Below, piece after piece: positions 52,255 to 61,396 of a stretch of 64,000 nt of DNA. The notes under the pieces were generated by a model. The model did not search any database, was not told the DNA's origin, and saw nothing but the letters and a program-made list of their open reading frames with translations. The stretch is from the NCBI RefSeq assembly GCF_000770675.1, contig NZ_AVBG01000005.1:164593-228592 (forward strand), in the 5' to 3' direction. How positions within the stretch are numbered: the first letter of the stretch is position 1; each line of letters starts with the position of its first letter. The translations under genes and the position numbers were made by a program. This DNA comes from Pontibacillus chungwhensis BH030062. GTDB taxonomy: Bacteria; Bacillota; Bacilli; Bacillales; BH030062.

Positions 52255-52297
52255 ATGTACCTTTTTACTTTTACATAAGAAGGGATAAATAAGAAGA

Positions 52298-52371
52298 AAA
52301 AGGTAAAGTAAGTTTGACGTAGAGGAAAGTTCTCACGTAAACTTTACGTAAAGAAAGTTAACCGTAAAGGT
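52298..52371. promoter_or_regulatory. Repeated GTAAA motifs upstream of the small XRE gene
   Basis: GTAAAGTAAGTTTGACG (52303-52319) is an imperfect inverted partner of CACGTAAACTTTAC (52334-52347). CGTAAAG recurs at 52347 and 52363. The block fills the upstream region and may be the regulator's own operator. Confidence 0.45.
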
Positions 52372-52377
52372 GATGGA

Positions 52378-52587
52378 ATGAAAAATTTGATCAGGGAAAA
52401 AAGAACAGCTAACAAGATTACACAAGAATATCTTTCAGTACAGCTTCAAGTATCCAGGCAGACCATAATATCACTCGAGAAGGGAAAATATAAGCCTTCA
52501 CTTGTGCTAGCTCATAAATTAGCGCAAGTATTTGACTGTGCTATTGAAGACCTCTTTATTTTTGAGGGTGATGAGAATATAAAATAA
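52378..52587 (+). CDS. Small XRE-family regulator (YgzD/YozG-like)
   Basis: A 69-residue protein that is almost entirely a helix-turn-helix (IREKRTANKITQEYLSVQLQ, then VSRQTIISLEKGKYKPSLVLA). A short acidic end follows (CAIEDLFIFEGDE). This layout is typical of small repressors coded next to DUF3169/DUF2178-type membrane proteins. No such partner is seen here. AAAGGTG precedes ATG 52378. The spacer 52588-52862 has only the palindrome at 52693. Confidence 0.85.
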   Translation: MKNLIREKRTANKITQEYLSVQLQVSRQTIISLEKGKYKPSLVLAHKLAQVFDCAIEDLFIFEGDENIK

Positions 52588-52692
52588 CTCTCGCATGGCC
52601 TACTAAAAACAAGATAACAAGCCTAGGATTGTTGTTGTGTCTTAATGGAAGATATTATAATCGCTAACCTCACATCTTAATGTGATAAAGTA

Positions 52693-52717
52693 CTAAAGGG
52701 TGTCTGGCACCCTTTAG
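52693..52717. repeat. GGGTGTCTGGCACCC palindrome, copy B
   Basis: CTAAAGGGTG-TCTGG-CACCCTTTAG is a perfect 10-base inverted repeat, differing from copy A in the loop. GTGTAGTAAA follows, the reverse complement of the context of copy A. Confidence 0.75.
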
Positions 52718-52862
52718 TTAGTTAAAGTGTAGTAAATTAACTTAGATGGCTTTTTTTTGTTTGGTGAATAGTTCACGAGGTCTTAATAAACACTAATGGA
52801 GTAATAATCCTACTTTTACAATAAATATAGGCAGAAATCATGCATATAGAGGATATTTCTTT

Positions 52863-52868
52863 TATAAT
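52863..52868 (+). promoter_or_regulatory. -10 box of cydDC
   Basis: A perfect TATAAT 70 bases before the start of the ABC genes. A good -35 is not visible, which fits a regulated promoter. Confidence 0.45.
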
Positions 52869-52881
52869 ACAAAAAGAAGAT

Positions 52882-52899
52882 ATGTGAAAAGATTCACAT
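52882..52899. promoter_or_regulatory. Rex-like operator of cydDC
   Basis: ATGTGAA-AAGA-TTCACAT. The core TGTGAA-N4-TTCACA is the Gram-positive Rex consensus (TTGTGAANNNNTTCACAA without its end bases). It starts 14 bases after the -10 box. B. subtilis cydABCD is repressed by the NADH sensor Rex. Confidence 0.75.
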
Positions 52900-52937
52900 G
52901 GTGAGCTAAACGAGAGATGCAAGGAGACGGAATTACT

Positions 52938-54671
52938 ATGAATGTATTAAAACAACATGCTAAGAAACAAAAGGCTACCAGATCTTTGCTTATTGTTTCT
53001 TCTCTTCTGTTAGGGATAACGGTTATTGCTCAAGCATTATTCTTTGTGTCCATTGTCGATCAAATTTTCCTTAAGGGTGCAAGCTTCGAGAGTATTATTC
53101 CTGATCTTATTGGTTTGTTGTTCGTTTTAGTTGCTCGTTCGGCATTAACTTATTGGAACGGCCGGGCTGGTGTGAAGATGGCATCCCGAGTAAAGGAGTA
53201 TTTCAGATCACAACTTGTCTATAAGTTTTCTAAAAATCCACTTCAAACGTCTATGGAAGGACAATCAGGACAGAAAGTCAGTACCGTGCTAGATGCTGTT
53301 GATGAAATTGACGGTTACTTCAGTCAATACATTCCACAAGTTATTCAGACATCAATTGTACCCGTTATGATTCTTGTTGTGGTTTCCATGGAGCACATCT
53401 ATTCAGGGATCATCATGATGATTACGGCCCCATTTATACCACTTTTTTATATCATTATTGGTATTATGACAAAGAAAAAGTCTGAAGAACAATTAGATAA
53501 AATGGCTGTTTTCTCGGGTCGTTTCCTTGATACCCTTCAAGGATTATCGACTCTGAAACTATTTGGTCGCTCCCGTCAGCAAAAAGAACTAATTGAGAAG
53601 AGTAGCTTGGACTTCAGAGATTCAACTATGGAAGTTTTAAAGATCGCGTTTGTTTCTTCTCTTATGTTAGAGCTAATTTCTATGTTAAGTATCGGCTTAA
53701 TAGCATTAGAGGTTGGTTTAAGACTTGTGTTATTTCAATCAATAACGTTTTCCACGGCCTTTTTTGTACTTATATTAGCACCCGAATTTTATTTGTTTCT
53801 AAAAAATCTAGGTCAGGCTTTCCACACTGGGCGGGGAAGTATGGGGGCAGCTCAAAAAATCGCCGAGGCTTTAAATACAGAGGACCGAGAAGTGGAATGG
53901 GGAGATACTTCTCTTGGACGAATGGACGTTCCTCCTCATATTCAATTGCAAAATGTTCACTTTGCGTATGACGCCGAAGGATTTGCCTTAAATGGAATTC
54001 AAGCAGAAATTCCACCGTACAGCCAAACAGCTATAGTGGGGAAGAGTGGTTCAGGGAAGACAACACTTCTTCATGTATTAGCTGGTCTTCTTCCCTTGTC
54101 ACAAGGTTCTGTCTACGTAGATGGTTTAGCGCGTTGTGATCTAAAAGAAGAACAGTGGTTTGACACAGTCAGTTATATATCTCAGAATCCTTTTCTATTC
54201 TCTGGTACGATTGCTGAAAATATTGCAGTAGGTAAGAAAGGAGAGGTTTCGAGGGAATCTGTAGAACAAGCTGCTATAAAAGCGGGAATTGCGCCTCTGG
54301 TAGAGTCCTTAGAAAATGGGTACGATACAATTGTCGGAGAAGGAGGTCGTGGTCTTTCAGGTGGAGAAAAACAACGTGTTGCAATAGCTCGTGCTTTCTT
54401 AAAACAACCCTCCATTATCCTATTTGATGAACCGACTACAGGACTAGATTTGCAAACAGAACAAATCTTGCAGTCCTCAATTCAAGAACTCAGCCAAAGC
54501 GCAACCATCATTACTGTTGCCCACCGCCTCCATACGATTAAGCATGCAGATCAGATATTATATATGGATCATGGAGAGATTGTGCAAAAGGGAACTCACT
54601 TAGAGCTCGAAGAGAATAATCCTTTCTATCGTGCGATGGTGAAGACGCAGCAGGGAGGTATGGCGAAATGA
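52938..54671 (+). CDS. cydD: Thiol reductant ABC exporter subunit CydD (CydC of B. subtilis naming)
   Basis: A 577-residue half-transporter with six membrane helices (about 20-300) and an ATPase domain (about 340-577). Walker A GKSGSGKTT is at about 368-376, LSGGEKQR at about 472-479 and ILFDEPTTGLD just after. The sequence LKLFGRSRQQKELIEKSSLD and STMEVLKIAFVSSLMLE mark it as the E. coli CydD type. With CydC it exports glutathione/cysteine or haem-related compounds needed for cytochrome bd assembly. Start ATG 52938 follows AAGGAG. No cydAB genes are adjacent. Confidence 0.92.
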   Translation: MNVLKQHAKKQKATRSLLIVSSLLLGITVIAQALFFVSIVDQIFLKGASFESIIPDLIGLLFVLVARSALTYWNGRAGVKMASRVKEYFRSQLVYKFSKNPLQTSMEGQSGQKVSTVLDAVDEIDGYFSQYIPQVIQTSIVPVMILVVVSMEHIYSGIIMMITAPFIPLFYIIIGIMTKKKSEEQLDKMAVFSGRFLDTLQGLSTLKLFGRSRQQKELIEKSSLDFRDSTMEVLKIAFVSSLMLELISMLSIGLIALEVGLRLVLFQSITFSTAFFVLILAPEFYLFLKNLGQAFHTGRGSMGAAQKIAEALNTEDREVEWGDTSLGRMDVPPHIQLQNVHFAYDAEGFALNGIQAEIPPYSQTAIVGKSGSGKTTLLHVLAGLLPLSQGSVYVDGLARCDLKEEQWFDTVSYISQNPFLFSGTIAENIAVGKKGEVSRESVEQAAIKAGIAPLVESLENGYDTIVGEGGRGLSGGEKQRVAIARAFLKQPSIILFDEPTTGLDLQTEQILQSSIQELSQSATIITVAHRLHTIKHADQILYMDHGEIVQKGTHLELEENNPFYRAMVKTQQGGMAK

Positions 54672-56380
54672 ATGAACTTAGAGCGGTAATGAAGGATATG
54701 ATGGTTGAGAAGAGGGATATCTATTTATCTGTTTTATTTGGTTTTTTGGCTGGAATTACAGCAGTTGCGCTGTTTGCATCAAGTGGATACCTTATTTCAA
54801 AAGCAGCTCTGCTACCTCCTATCTATACCCTTTCTCTTATGATTGCTTTTTTAAAAATCATGGGGTTTGCCCGTGCTTTTGGGCGTTATCTAGAACGTTT
54901 ATATTCACACCGAGCAACGTTTACAATGCTTAGCGAACTACGTGTTAATTTCTATGAGAAGTTAGAGCCATTGGCGCCAACAATTTTCCAGAAGTACAAA
55001 TCCGGAGACTTGTTATCTAGAATCGTCGGAGATATTGATCGGTTACAAAATTTCTTTCTGAGAGTTTATTATCCCCCTATCGTTCTTGGGTTTATTTTTC
55101 TTGCTACGATCTTCTTTACAGTATTTTATTCGGTTACGGTTGCAATCTTGTTGCTGGTCGGTCTTTTTGTAACAGGATTCTTATTACCGGCATGGTTTGC
55201 TTATAAACAAAGAAGGATCGAAACGCGTTTGCGAGAAGAACGAGGGTCTTTATCTAGTGAAGTTACCGAATTCTTATATGGTTTCATGGATTTGAAGTTA
55301 TATCAACAACTAGGAACCAAAAAGAAGGAATTAGAACAAGCATCCGCTCGTTATATTGATGAGCAAGAGAAAGAAGGTAAGATGGCTACTTATCATCAAT
55401 CAATGAATAGTATGGTCACACTGCTTGTATCATGGCTTGTCATTGCATTTGGCGCTTATCTAGTTTCAAACAATGAATTAGACGGTGTGTTCTTAGCTAT
55501 GCTGATTATGATTTCTTTGACAGTGTTCGAAAATGCCGTACCGATGGCATTAGTACCTGCTCACTTTGAAGATAGTCGTAGAGCAGCTAAGCGACTTCAT
55601 GAAGTCGTTCAGGATGAACCGGTAAAAGTGGAACCCACGAAAAGTCTGCCTGTTAACAAACCATTTTCTTTGACCATGAAAAGTGTATCTTTTGCTTTTC
55701 CTGGAGAAGAAAGGACTTCTCTTGAAAATGTAGATCTTCATATACCGGCGGGGTCAAAGACTGCGATTATAGGGGCTAGTGGTTCGGGGAAGTCTACGTT
55801 GTTTCAGTTGCTTTTAAAATTTTACAACCCTACAAGCGGGACCATATTGTATGATGAAATTTCACAAGATGCCTATAGCCAAGAAGATATCTGGGCTCGT
55901 ACAAATGTGGTTCAACAGGAGAATCACTACTTCTATGGCTCGCTACGAGATAATCTTCTATTAGCTAAAGAAAGGGCTACAGATGAAGAACTTCACGAAG
56001 TCCTTGAGCAAGTACACATGCAAGACTTTGATTTGAATCAGACGATCTTAGAGAAGGGTGACAATTTATCCGGAGGGGAGAAACAGCGGTTAGCAATCGC
56101 TAGAGCTCTATTGAAGAAGGAGAGGTTGTGGTTGCTTGATGAGCCAACTTCTTCGCTTGATGCAGTAACCGAACAAGCAGTTTACGAGCATGTTTTTCAC
56201 CAAGCCAAGGACGATACTCTTATCCTCATTAGCCACAGACTTACCGGACTTGAGTATATGGACCAAATTATTGTTTTTGATCAAGGTGAAATTGTAGAGT
56301 CAGGATCTTATCAAGAATTACTGAATCTTGAAGGGTATTTTTATCGTATGAAACAAATCGAAAAAGAAGTGCTTGTGTAA
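54668..56380 (+). CDS. cydC: Thiol reductant ABC exporter subunit CydC (CydD of B. subtilis naming)
   Basis: A 570-residue partner half-transporter. Membrane domain about 20-300 (GYLISKAALLPPIYTLSLMI, GRYLERLYSHRATFTML). Walker A GASGSGKST at about 367-375, LSGGEKQR at about 467-474 and WLLDEPTSSLD. The start overlaps the cydD stop (ATGA), so equal synthesis of the two subunits is likely. The operon ends at the terminator 56483. Confidence 0.92.
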   Translation: MNELRAVMKDMMVEKRDIYLSVLFGFLAGITAVALFASSGYLISKAALLPPIYTLSLMIAFLKIMGFARAFGRYLERLYSHRATFTMLSELRVNFYEKLEPLAPTIFQKYKSGDLLSRIVGDIDRLQNFFLRVYYPPIVLGFIFLATIFFTVFYSVTVAILLLVGLFVTGFLLPAWFAYKQRRIETRLREERGSLSSEVTEFLYGFMDLKLYQQLGTKKKELEQASARYIDEQEKEGKMATYHQSMNSMVTLLVSWLVIAFGAYLVSNNELDGVFLAMLIMISLTVFENAVPMALVPAHFEDSRRAAKRLHEVVQDEPVKVEPTKSLPVNKPFSLTMKSVSFAFPGEERTSLENVDLHIPAGSKTAIIGASGSGKSTLFQLLLKFYNPTSGTILYDEISQDAYSQEDIWARTNVVQQENHYFYGSLRDNLLLAKERATDEELHEVLEQVHMQDFDLNQTILEKGDNLSGGEKQRLAIARALLKKERLWLLDEPTSSLDAVTEQAVYEHVFHQAKDDTLILISHRLTGLEYMDQIIVFDQGEIVESGSYQELLNLEGYFYRMKQIEKEVLV

Positions 56381-56482
56381 GTTTTTAAGCAGCTTTAAAG
56401 TTCCTGATTAGAGGAATGGAAAATGACAGCATAATGGGTTTTTGTAGTACGAACTTTAAAAAGGAAGTCAAAAAGCAAGAAG

Positions 56483-56520
56483 AAAAGCCGTTTACCTTCA
56501 TAAAGGTAAACGGCTTTTTT
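56483..56520. terminator. Bidirectional terminator
   Basis: AAAAGCCGTTTACC pairs with GGTAAACGGCTTTT across TTCATAAA, with T residues on both sides. It serves cydC and the convergent SDR gene. Confidence 0.9.
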
Positions 56521-56522
56521 CG

Positions 56523-57959
56523 TTAAACTGAATCGGGCACGCTCGATTGTTCAATCATTCTCTCAATGTGTTTACGGAACAAGAACATGACGATTAGATG
56601 CGCTTTAGCTTGCGTATATTTATAAATGAACCAAGGTAGTGATGGCATATAATCATGTATCGCTACGATACATTCTTGTTTTTCAGGAATCTTTCGAAAC
56701 TCGAGGCGCCCTCGGACATTTCGTTTAGTGTTTTGGAAAGATCCGCCCGTAATATAGAAAAGCGCTCGGTCTGATGTGCTTCTCTCATGTGAATAACTGA
56801 GTTCTAATAAAGGTGTTCGACTTAAGCGAAGGCATATCTGAGTATTGTCTTCATGATCTGTCTCTGTATGGACGAAAGGATCTAGGATAGTAGATAACCA
56901 ATGAACATAATATTGAGCCGCCCAGTCTGCGTTTTTACCTTCAGGTAATAGAATTCGCTGAACTGATCGAACATCATGCTGAACAACCGGCATCTTTATT
57001 CCCTGAGTGTTTTTGGATGGTTTTTGATTTTTTTCTTCTTGTTTCTCATCTTCAATCGCAGTTTCGACAGCGTCTTTAAAGCTCATTTGACCATAGCTGA
57101 CTTCAGGATCCATATTCTCAGGCTTGGCGGTCATAGGGTGAACAAGACTTTCTACAAGTGGATAGACCATTTCTTTTGGCGTTCCGGTCGTAAGGCTGAC
57201 CCATAGCCTTGATAAATTGACCGTCATAAATGGAACAGGAAAAATGCGAGGCTTTTTCCCTAACGATTCCGCTGTTTGAATCATCATGTCTTGATAAGTC
57301 ATAATTTCAGGTCCGCCAACATCGATTGCTTTATTTGATAATCGTTCATTCCCAATGCTTTTATTCAAAGCGTGTAACACTTCTTTTAGAGCGATGGGAT
57401 GAGTCTTCGTTCTTGTCCATTTAGGTAGAGCCATAAAAGGGAGCCGTTTAACGAGCTTTTTAAGAATGGGGAAGGATGAGCCTTTAGGTCCCACAATTAA
57501 ACCAGCTCGAATTGTAGTGACAGGAACCCCATAAGCCCCTAAAATTTCTTCTACTTCTAAACGACTTCTTAAATGTCTCGATAACTGCTCTGACTCTGGG
57601 ATAATGCCGCTTAAATAAACAATTTGATGTATACCTTGCTTCCTAGCTGCTTGAGCGAAATTATCTGCTAGAATAACATCCATATCTTCGAAAGATCCTT
57701 GTGTGAGTTTAGCTGAAGGTAGCATAGAATGAACCAGGTAGACCGCGAAGTCTGCCCCTTCTAACCCTTTCTCCGCATCAGCCATTGAATATAGATCACA
57801 TGAACGCCAAGTGATGTGCTCTGTATCTTGTTTATCGTCTCCATTCCTTGAAAGAGCAATAACATCTGCATATTTCGTCAACTTCTTTAATAAATTCTGG
57901 CCAATATACCCGCTTGCTCCTGTTAAAGCTACGACGGGACGCCTTTTGGCTTCACTCAT
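56523..57959 (-). CDS. NAD(P)-binding SDR fused to DUF2867-like domain (YbjT type)
   Basis: A 478-residue protein. An N-terminal atypical SDR (about 8-300) starts with VALTGASGYIGQNLLKKL, a TGxxGxxG nucleotide motif. It has YLSGIIPE and IRAGLIVGPKGSSF, typical of NmrA/complex I assembly-like members. The C-terminal domain (about 330-470) resembles DUF2867, as in E. coli YbjT (476 residues). A Lys/Glu/Gln-rich linker joins the two (about 308-322). The role is unknown. AGGAGGAA precedes ATG 57959. Confidence 0.82.
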   Translation of the reverse strand: MSEAKRRPVVALTGASGYIGQNLLKKLTKYADVIALSRNGDDKQDTEHITWRSCDLYSMADAEKGLEGADFAVYLVHSMLPSAKLTQGSFEDMDVILADNFAQAARKQGIHQIVYLSGIIPESEQLSRHLRSRLEVEEILGAYGVPVTTIRAGLIVGPKGSSFPILKKLVKRLPFMALPKWTRTKTHPIALKEVLHALNKSIGNERLSNKAIDVGGPEIMTYQDMMIQTAESLGKKPRIFPVPFMTVNLSRLWVSLTTGTPKEMVYPLVESLVHPMTAKPENMDPEVSYGQMSFKDAVETAIEDEKQEEKNQKPSKNTQGIKMPVVQHDVRSVQRILLPEGKNADWAAQYYVHWLSTILDPFVHTETDHEDNTQICLRLSRTPLLELSYSHERSTSDRALFYITGGSFQNTKRNVRGRLEFRKIPEKQECIVAIHDYMPSLPWFIYKYTQAKAHLIVMFLFRKHIERMIEQSSVPDSV

Positions 57960-58008
57960 AGCAATTCCTCCTACTCTATAAAAAGCTCGAATCTATCTCC
58001 TGCAATGG

Positions 58009-58569
58009 TTATGGCAGAAATGCTTCTTGAATGTTGGATTGGCTCGATTTTGTCGTGTTGGCTGAAAGAGAGCGTTCCATAATTCTTAAAGCATTTTGAT
58101 TATCTTCCCACTGCTCAGAAGCGACACAATCTCTTGGAATCCAGATGTTATACTCTCTCATATAGGCATCATTCGCTGTAAAGAGAACGCATATATCTCC
58201 TGCAATACCTGTTAAGATTAGGTTACTTACCCCTAGTTTGTTGAGTAAGATGCTGAGTTGAGTTCCGAAGAAACCAGAATGTTTTGGTTTAATAATAAAA
58301 TAATCATCATCTTCCGGGGAGATGTGTTTAATAACTGATTCTCCCCTTCCTTCCTTGCACTCTTCGATCACGTCGGAAACATTTTCTTGCCACAATCCGA
58401 AGTTATCATTTACATAAATTATTGGTAGACCTTGTTCTTTAGCTTGTCTTTTTAAACTCTTAAGAGGTTCTACGATACTTAAAGTATTTTCTAGTAAGTC
58501 CTCTCCACCTTCAAAGTCCATTTTGTTTACCATATCTATAAGGATTAAGGCAGTTTGGTGTTGCTTCAT
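58009..58569 (-). CDS. Isochorismatase-family cysteine hydrolase
   Basis: A 186-residue hydrolase. The catalytic triad of the superfamily is visible as Asp12 (LILIDMVN), Lys94 (FIIKPKHSGF) and Cys127 (GIAGDICVLFTA, with the usual cis-peptide before it). Its start is three bases after the nadE stop, so the two are an operon. The family includes nicotinamidases; the clear metal-binding D-x-H pattern of PncA is not obvious, so a nicotinamidase role is suggested only by context. Confidence 0.82.
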   Translation of the reverse strand: MKQHQTALILIDMVNKMDFEGGEDLLENTLSIVEPLKSLKRQAKEQGLPIIYVNDNFGLWQENVSDVIEECKEGRGESVIKHISPEDDDYFIIKPKHSGFFGTQLSILLNKLGVSNLILTGIAGDICVLFTANDAYMREYNIWIPRDCVASEQWEDNQNALRIMERSLSANTTKSSQSNIQEAFLP

Positions 58570-58572
58570 GAA

Positions 58573-59322
58573 TTACTCTCCTTTAAATGGTTCAGGACCA
58601 GCTGGTATTTGTCTCTTATGCTGAGTTTGCTTATGAAGTTGTTGAACACGTTCTTTATCTTTTTGAGATATAGACTCTCCGCGAAGGTAGGCGTCAATAG
58701 AGTCGTAAGAAACCCCGAGTTCATCTTCATCGGATTGTCCTTCCCATAGTTCGGCGCTTGGCTTCTTATTAATGATTGAACCAGGCACTTCTAAATACTC
58801 AGCAAGTTCTCTTACTTCTTCTTTACGAAGGTTTATGAGGGGGACTAAATCTACTCCACCATCTCCGTATTTTGTGAAATAGCCAGTATAATCTTCTGCG
58901 GCATTATCAGTACCTATTACTAAATATCCATAATGGTTGGCCACAGCATAAAGAGTGCTCATACGTAGTCGAGCTTGTAAATTTGCTCCGCCTAATTGAG
59001 AACGTTCTTCTTGCCAATCCCCTTTCTCCTTAAGTTTTTCTCTTATAGTAGCATGTGTGGTTTGATAGGGATCTGTTAAATTAATCCCTATATAATTTAA
59101 TCCGATTTCCTCTACAAGAGTTACCGCATCCTCTTGGTCTTGCACTTCTTGATCAATAGGTAGTATGACACCTAAAGATTGATCAGGAAAAGCGCGTTTT
59201 ATTAAACAAGACACAACTGCAGAGTCAATACCCCCGCTTATTCCAACAAGTGCACCATTGGCACCTGCTTCCTCTACTTTTTCTTTAATCCAATTTGTTA
59301 AGTATTCTACTTTTTTCTCCAT
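58573..59322 (-). CDS. nadE: NAD+ synthase, ammonia-dependent
   Basis: A 249-residue enzyme that amidates deamido-NAD+ with ATP. The PP-loop SGGIDS is at 29-34. Also typical are LGGANLQARLRMSTLYAVAN (about 110-129), IGTDNAAEDYTGYFTKYGDG (about 136-155) and PLINLRKEEVREL (about 160-172), with KPSAELWEGQSDEDELG near 187-203. The absence of a glutaminase domain implies free ammonia as donor. The weak spacing at its start (AGGATGATG before ATG 59322) is acceptable. Confidence 0.94.
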   Translation of the reverse strand: MEKKVEYLTNWIKEKVEEAGANGALVGISGGIDSAVVSCLIKRAFPDQSLGVILPIDQEVQDQEDAVTLVEEIGLNYIGINLTDPYQTTHATIREKLKEKGDWQEERSQLGGANLQARLRMSTLYAVANHYGYLVIGTDNAAEDYTGYFTKYGDGGVDLVPLINLRKEEVRELAEYLEVPGSIINKKPSAELWEGQSDEDELGVSYDSIDAYLRGESISQKDKERVQQLHKQTQHKRQIPAGPEPFKGE

Positions 59323-59566
59323 GTGAAATCATCATCCTTTCTGGCTTGTCGTATAGATCTAAGTTCCTTCTTTTGGGAAAGAGTAAACGTCAGGTAGTAT
59401 ATGATGGACTATGACATAAGATCAGTGTCCTTAGAATCGGTTTGTGTCGAAATGACTAGTATTTTTATCTTATTAAATAGTAAAAAAAGCTTAACCTTTT
59501 TAGAGTTCGTACGATATTAATAGAGAAATGGGTATAAAATCACATTGGAATATAGGAGAATAGGTC

Positions 59567-61006
59567 ATGAAATCAATGAAAATAATGATGAAAGTAGCAT
59601 TTGCACTTATTTTTGCCCTTGTACTTCTGCCTAGTAAAGTGGTTGACGGGGAAGGGACTCAGACGACTACTTACTGTGAGGTGAGTTGCTGGGAATTACT
59701 TTTAAATGAAACAAACTCCAACACGCTAGTGAACATTGACTTACCAGGTGAAGAATATCTTCAGGCAACGTCTCTGTTAGTAGAAGATATAGCAGGTTCC
59801 ACACATAATTATTACTCCATGACTCGAGAGTTGGATGCTCGATCTGATTTATTTATTCAATCTGACACTTCCAACATATTTGAACTCGACCAAACTCCTT
59901 CAGCACGAATTTCCATCCAGGGCAGTTCAGGAACGATTCCGATGACAACTTTGTCAGGTCTTGATGAAGAACTGAAAAGCTCCTTAAAAAAGCATTTAAA
60001 TCGACTTGGATTTACCGTACGCGATGGGTTGGCAACCTCAGAAGAATCGTCGGTCATTGAGACGTCCTCAACTGGGGTAAACCTTCTCATTACAGATGCA
60101 CAGTGGTCAGCATTTTTTGATGGAGATTATACAAGCTCTACATTTAATGCTGAAGCGTCTAAATCAGACACTTATTTTCAGTATGTTACAGCCATACAAG
60201 ATGCAATAAATGAATACAATACTCAGAAAAGCGTGTGGATGTGGAAGTCTGAACCCTTTGTAGACACACCTGATGAGACCGTAGAGTTCTTGGTGAATCA
60301 ACAAGTAGATCAACTCTATATGCGTTTTTATCCAAAGGTGGATACAAAAACGTATCAATATTTCATTAAATATGCTACAGAACAAGGCATTGAGGTCCAC
60401 GCTCTAATTGGAAGTCCTTTGTGGGGACAAGAGGCATATACAAATGATGCTCTTAAACGAGTCGATCTAATTCATGCGTATAATCAAAAAGTGGAACAGA
60501 ACCAACAATTTATTGGGATCCACTTTGACGTAGAACCTTACTCTCTCCAAATGTGGGATGATCATAGACAACAGGCTGTAGATGAATGGAAAAGATCAGC
60601 AGAATCTTACGTGAAGTATGCTAAAGACTACGGTTTCATCGTCGGCAGCGCTTTGCCATTCTGGACTGATAACAGTTCAGTGGATGATTATGATACAGAT
60701 TTCTATAAGGAAATGATCGATTTGCAAGACTATGTCTCGATCATGTCGTACCGCAATACAGCACTTGGATCAAACAGTATTACCTCATTAGCACAAAATG
60801 AAGTATTGCATGCCAAGTCTCCAAAAGTTGAAGTAGGAGTAGAGCTGAATCCATATAAGATTGATTATGTTTCTTTTGATGGGAAATCTCTAAATTACAC
60901 AGAAGGAGAAATTGCCAAAGTAAGAACATACTTTATGGAAGAACCCCAACCAGGTTTTAAGGGCATTGCCATACACAGCTACACTGCTTGGAAGAATAGT
61001 CAATAA
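59567..61006 (+). CDS. Secreted protein with TIM-barrel glycosidase-like domain
   Basis: A 479-residue protein with a signal peptide (MKSMKIMMKVAFALIFALVL, cleavage near residue 28). The N-terminal part (about 30-205) is Ser/Thr-rich and not recognised. The C-terminal part (about 210-475) looks like a (beta/alpha)8 barrel: SVWMWKSEPFV near 222, QLYMRFYPKVD, IEVHALIGSP, then FIGIHFDVEPYSLQMWDD (about 318-335), with an acidic DVEP motif like glycoside hydrolases, and YVSIMSYRNTA near 391. An enzymatic role at the cell surface is likely but the substrate is unknown. TAGGAG precedes ATG 59567. Confidence 0.7.
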   Translation: MKSMKIMMKVAFALIFALVLLPSKVVDGEGTQTTTYCEVSCWELLLNETNSNTLVNIDLPGEEYLQATSLLVEDIAGSTHNYYSMTRELDARSDLFIQSDTSNIFELDQTPSARISIQGSSGTIPMTTLSGLDEELKSSLKKHLNRLGFTVRDGLATSEESSVIETSSTGVNLLITDAQWSAFFDGDYTSSTFNAEASKSDTYFQYVTAIQDAINEYNTQKSVWMWKSEPFVDTPDETVEFLVNQQVDQLYMRFYPKVDTKTYQYFIKYATEQGIEVHALIGSPLWGQEAYTNDALKRVDLIHAYNQKVEQNQQFIGIHFDVEPYSLQMWDDHRQQAVDEWKRSAESYVKYAKDYGFIVGSALPFWTDNSSVDDYDTDFYKEMIDLQDYVSIMSYRNTALGSNSITSLAQNEVLHAKSPKVEVGVELNPYKIDYVSFDGKSLNYTEGEIAKVRTYFMEEPQPGFKGIAIHSYTAWKNSQ

Positions 61007-61049
61007 AACCAAAAATGTGCTCCTGTAGGGAGCACATTTTTGGTTTTTT
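61007..61049 (+). terminator. Rho-independent terminator
   Basis: AACCAAAAATGTGCTCC pairs with GGAGCACATTTTTGGTT across a short loop, then T residues. Confidence 0.92.
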
Positions 61050-61133
61050 AAGTTGGTGAAGCTATTCTTTAATAAGGTTTAAGAAGGTGTAATCCTGAAT
61101 GCTCGAAGTTAGGACACTTTTTTATACGTAGTG

Positions 61134-61270
61134 CCGTTACCATCCTCCACCTTTATTTAAGACCTCTTTTTCCCGCAGGAGGCTCACCAGTTCCCCATAG
61201 GAAAGCGATTGGTTTCCAGGCCTGCCTTACGCTCTATTAAAGTTAACGGAAACATTCTCTCAACTTTAAG
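61134..61270. repeat. Truncated palindromic repeat, copy 8, reverse orientation
   Basis: Read on the minus strand it has the 5' flank GAGAGAATGTTTCCGTTAAC, the left arm AAGGCAGGCCTGGAAAC, then TCGCTTTCCTATGGGGAACT and GGTGAGCCTCCTGCGGGA. The apical part and the right arm are missing. The spacer 61050-61396 has no supported gene. Confidence 0.8.
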
Positions 61271-61396
61271 AATTCCTATAAGGAGCATACATGGAAAATT
61301 AAAACATTAAGGTATGGTAAATATTCTAAATATTTTGTAAAATTAAACATATCAACGTAACGATTTCTTCATATATATAAATATGGAGGGGTTTGC

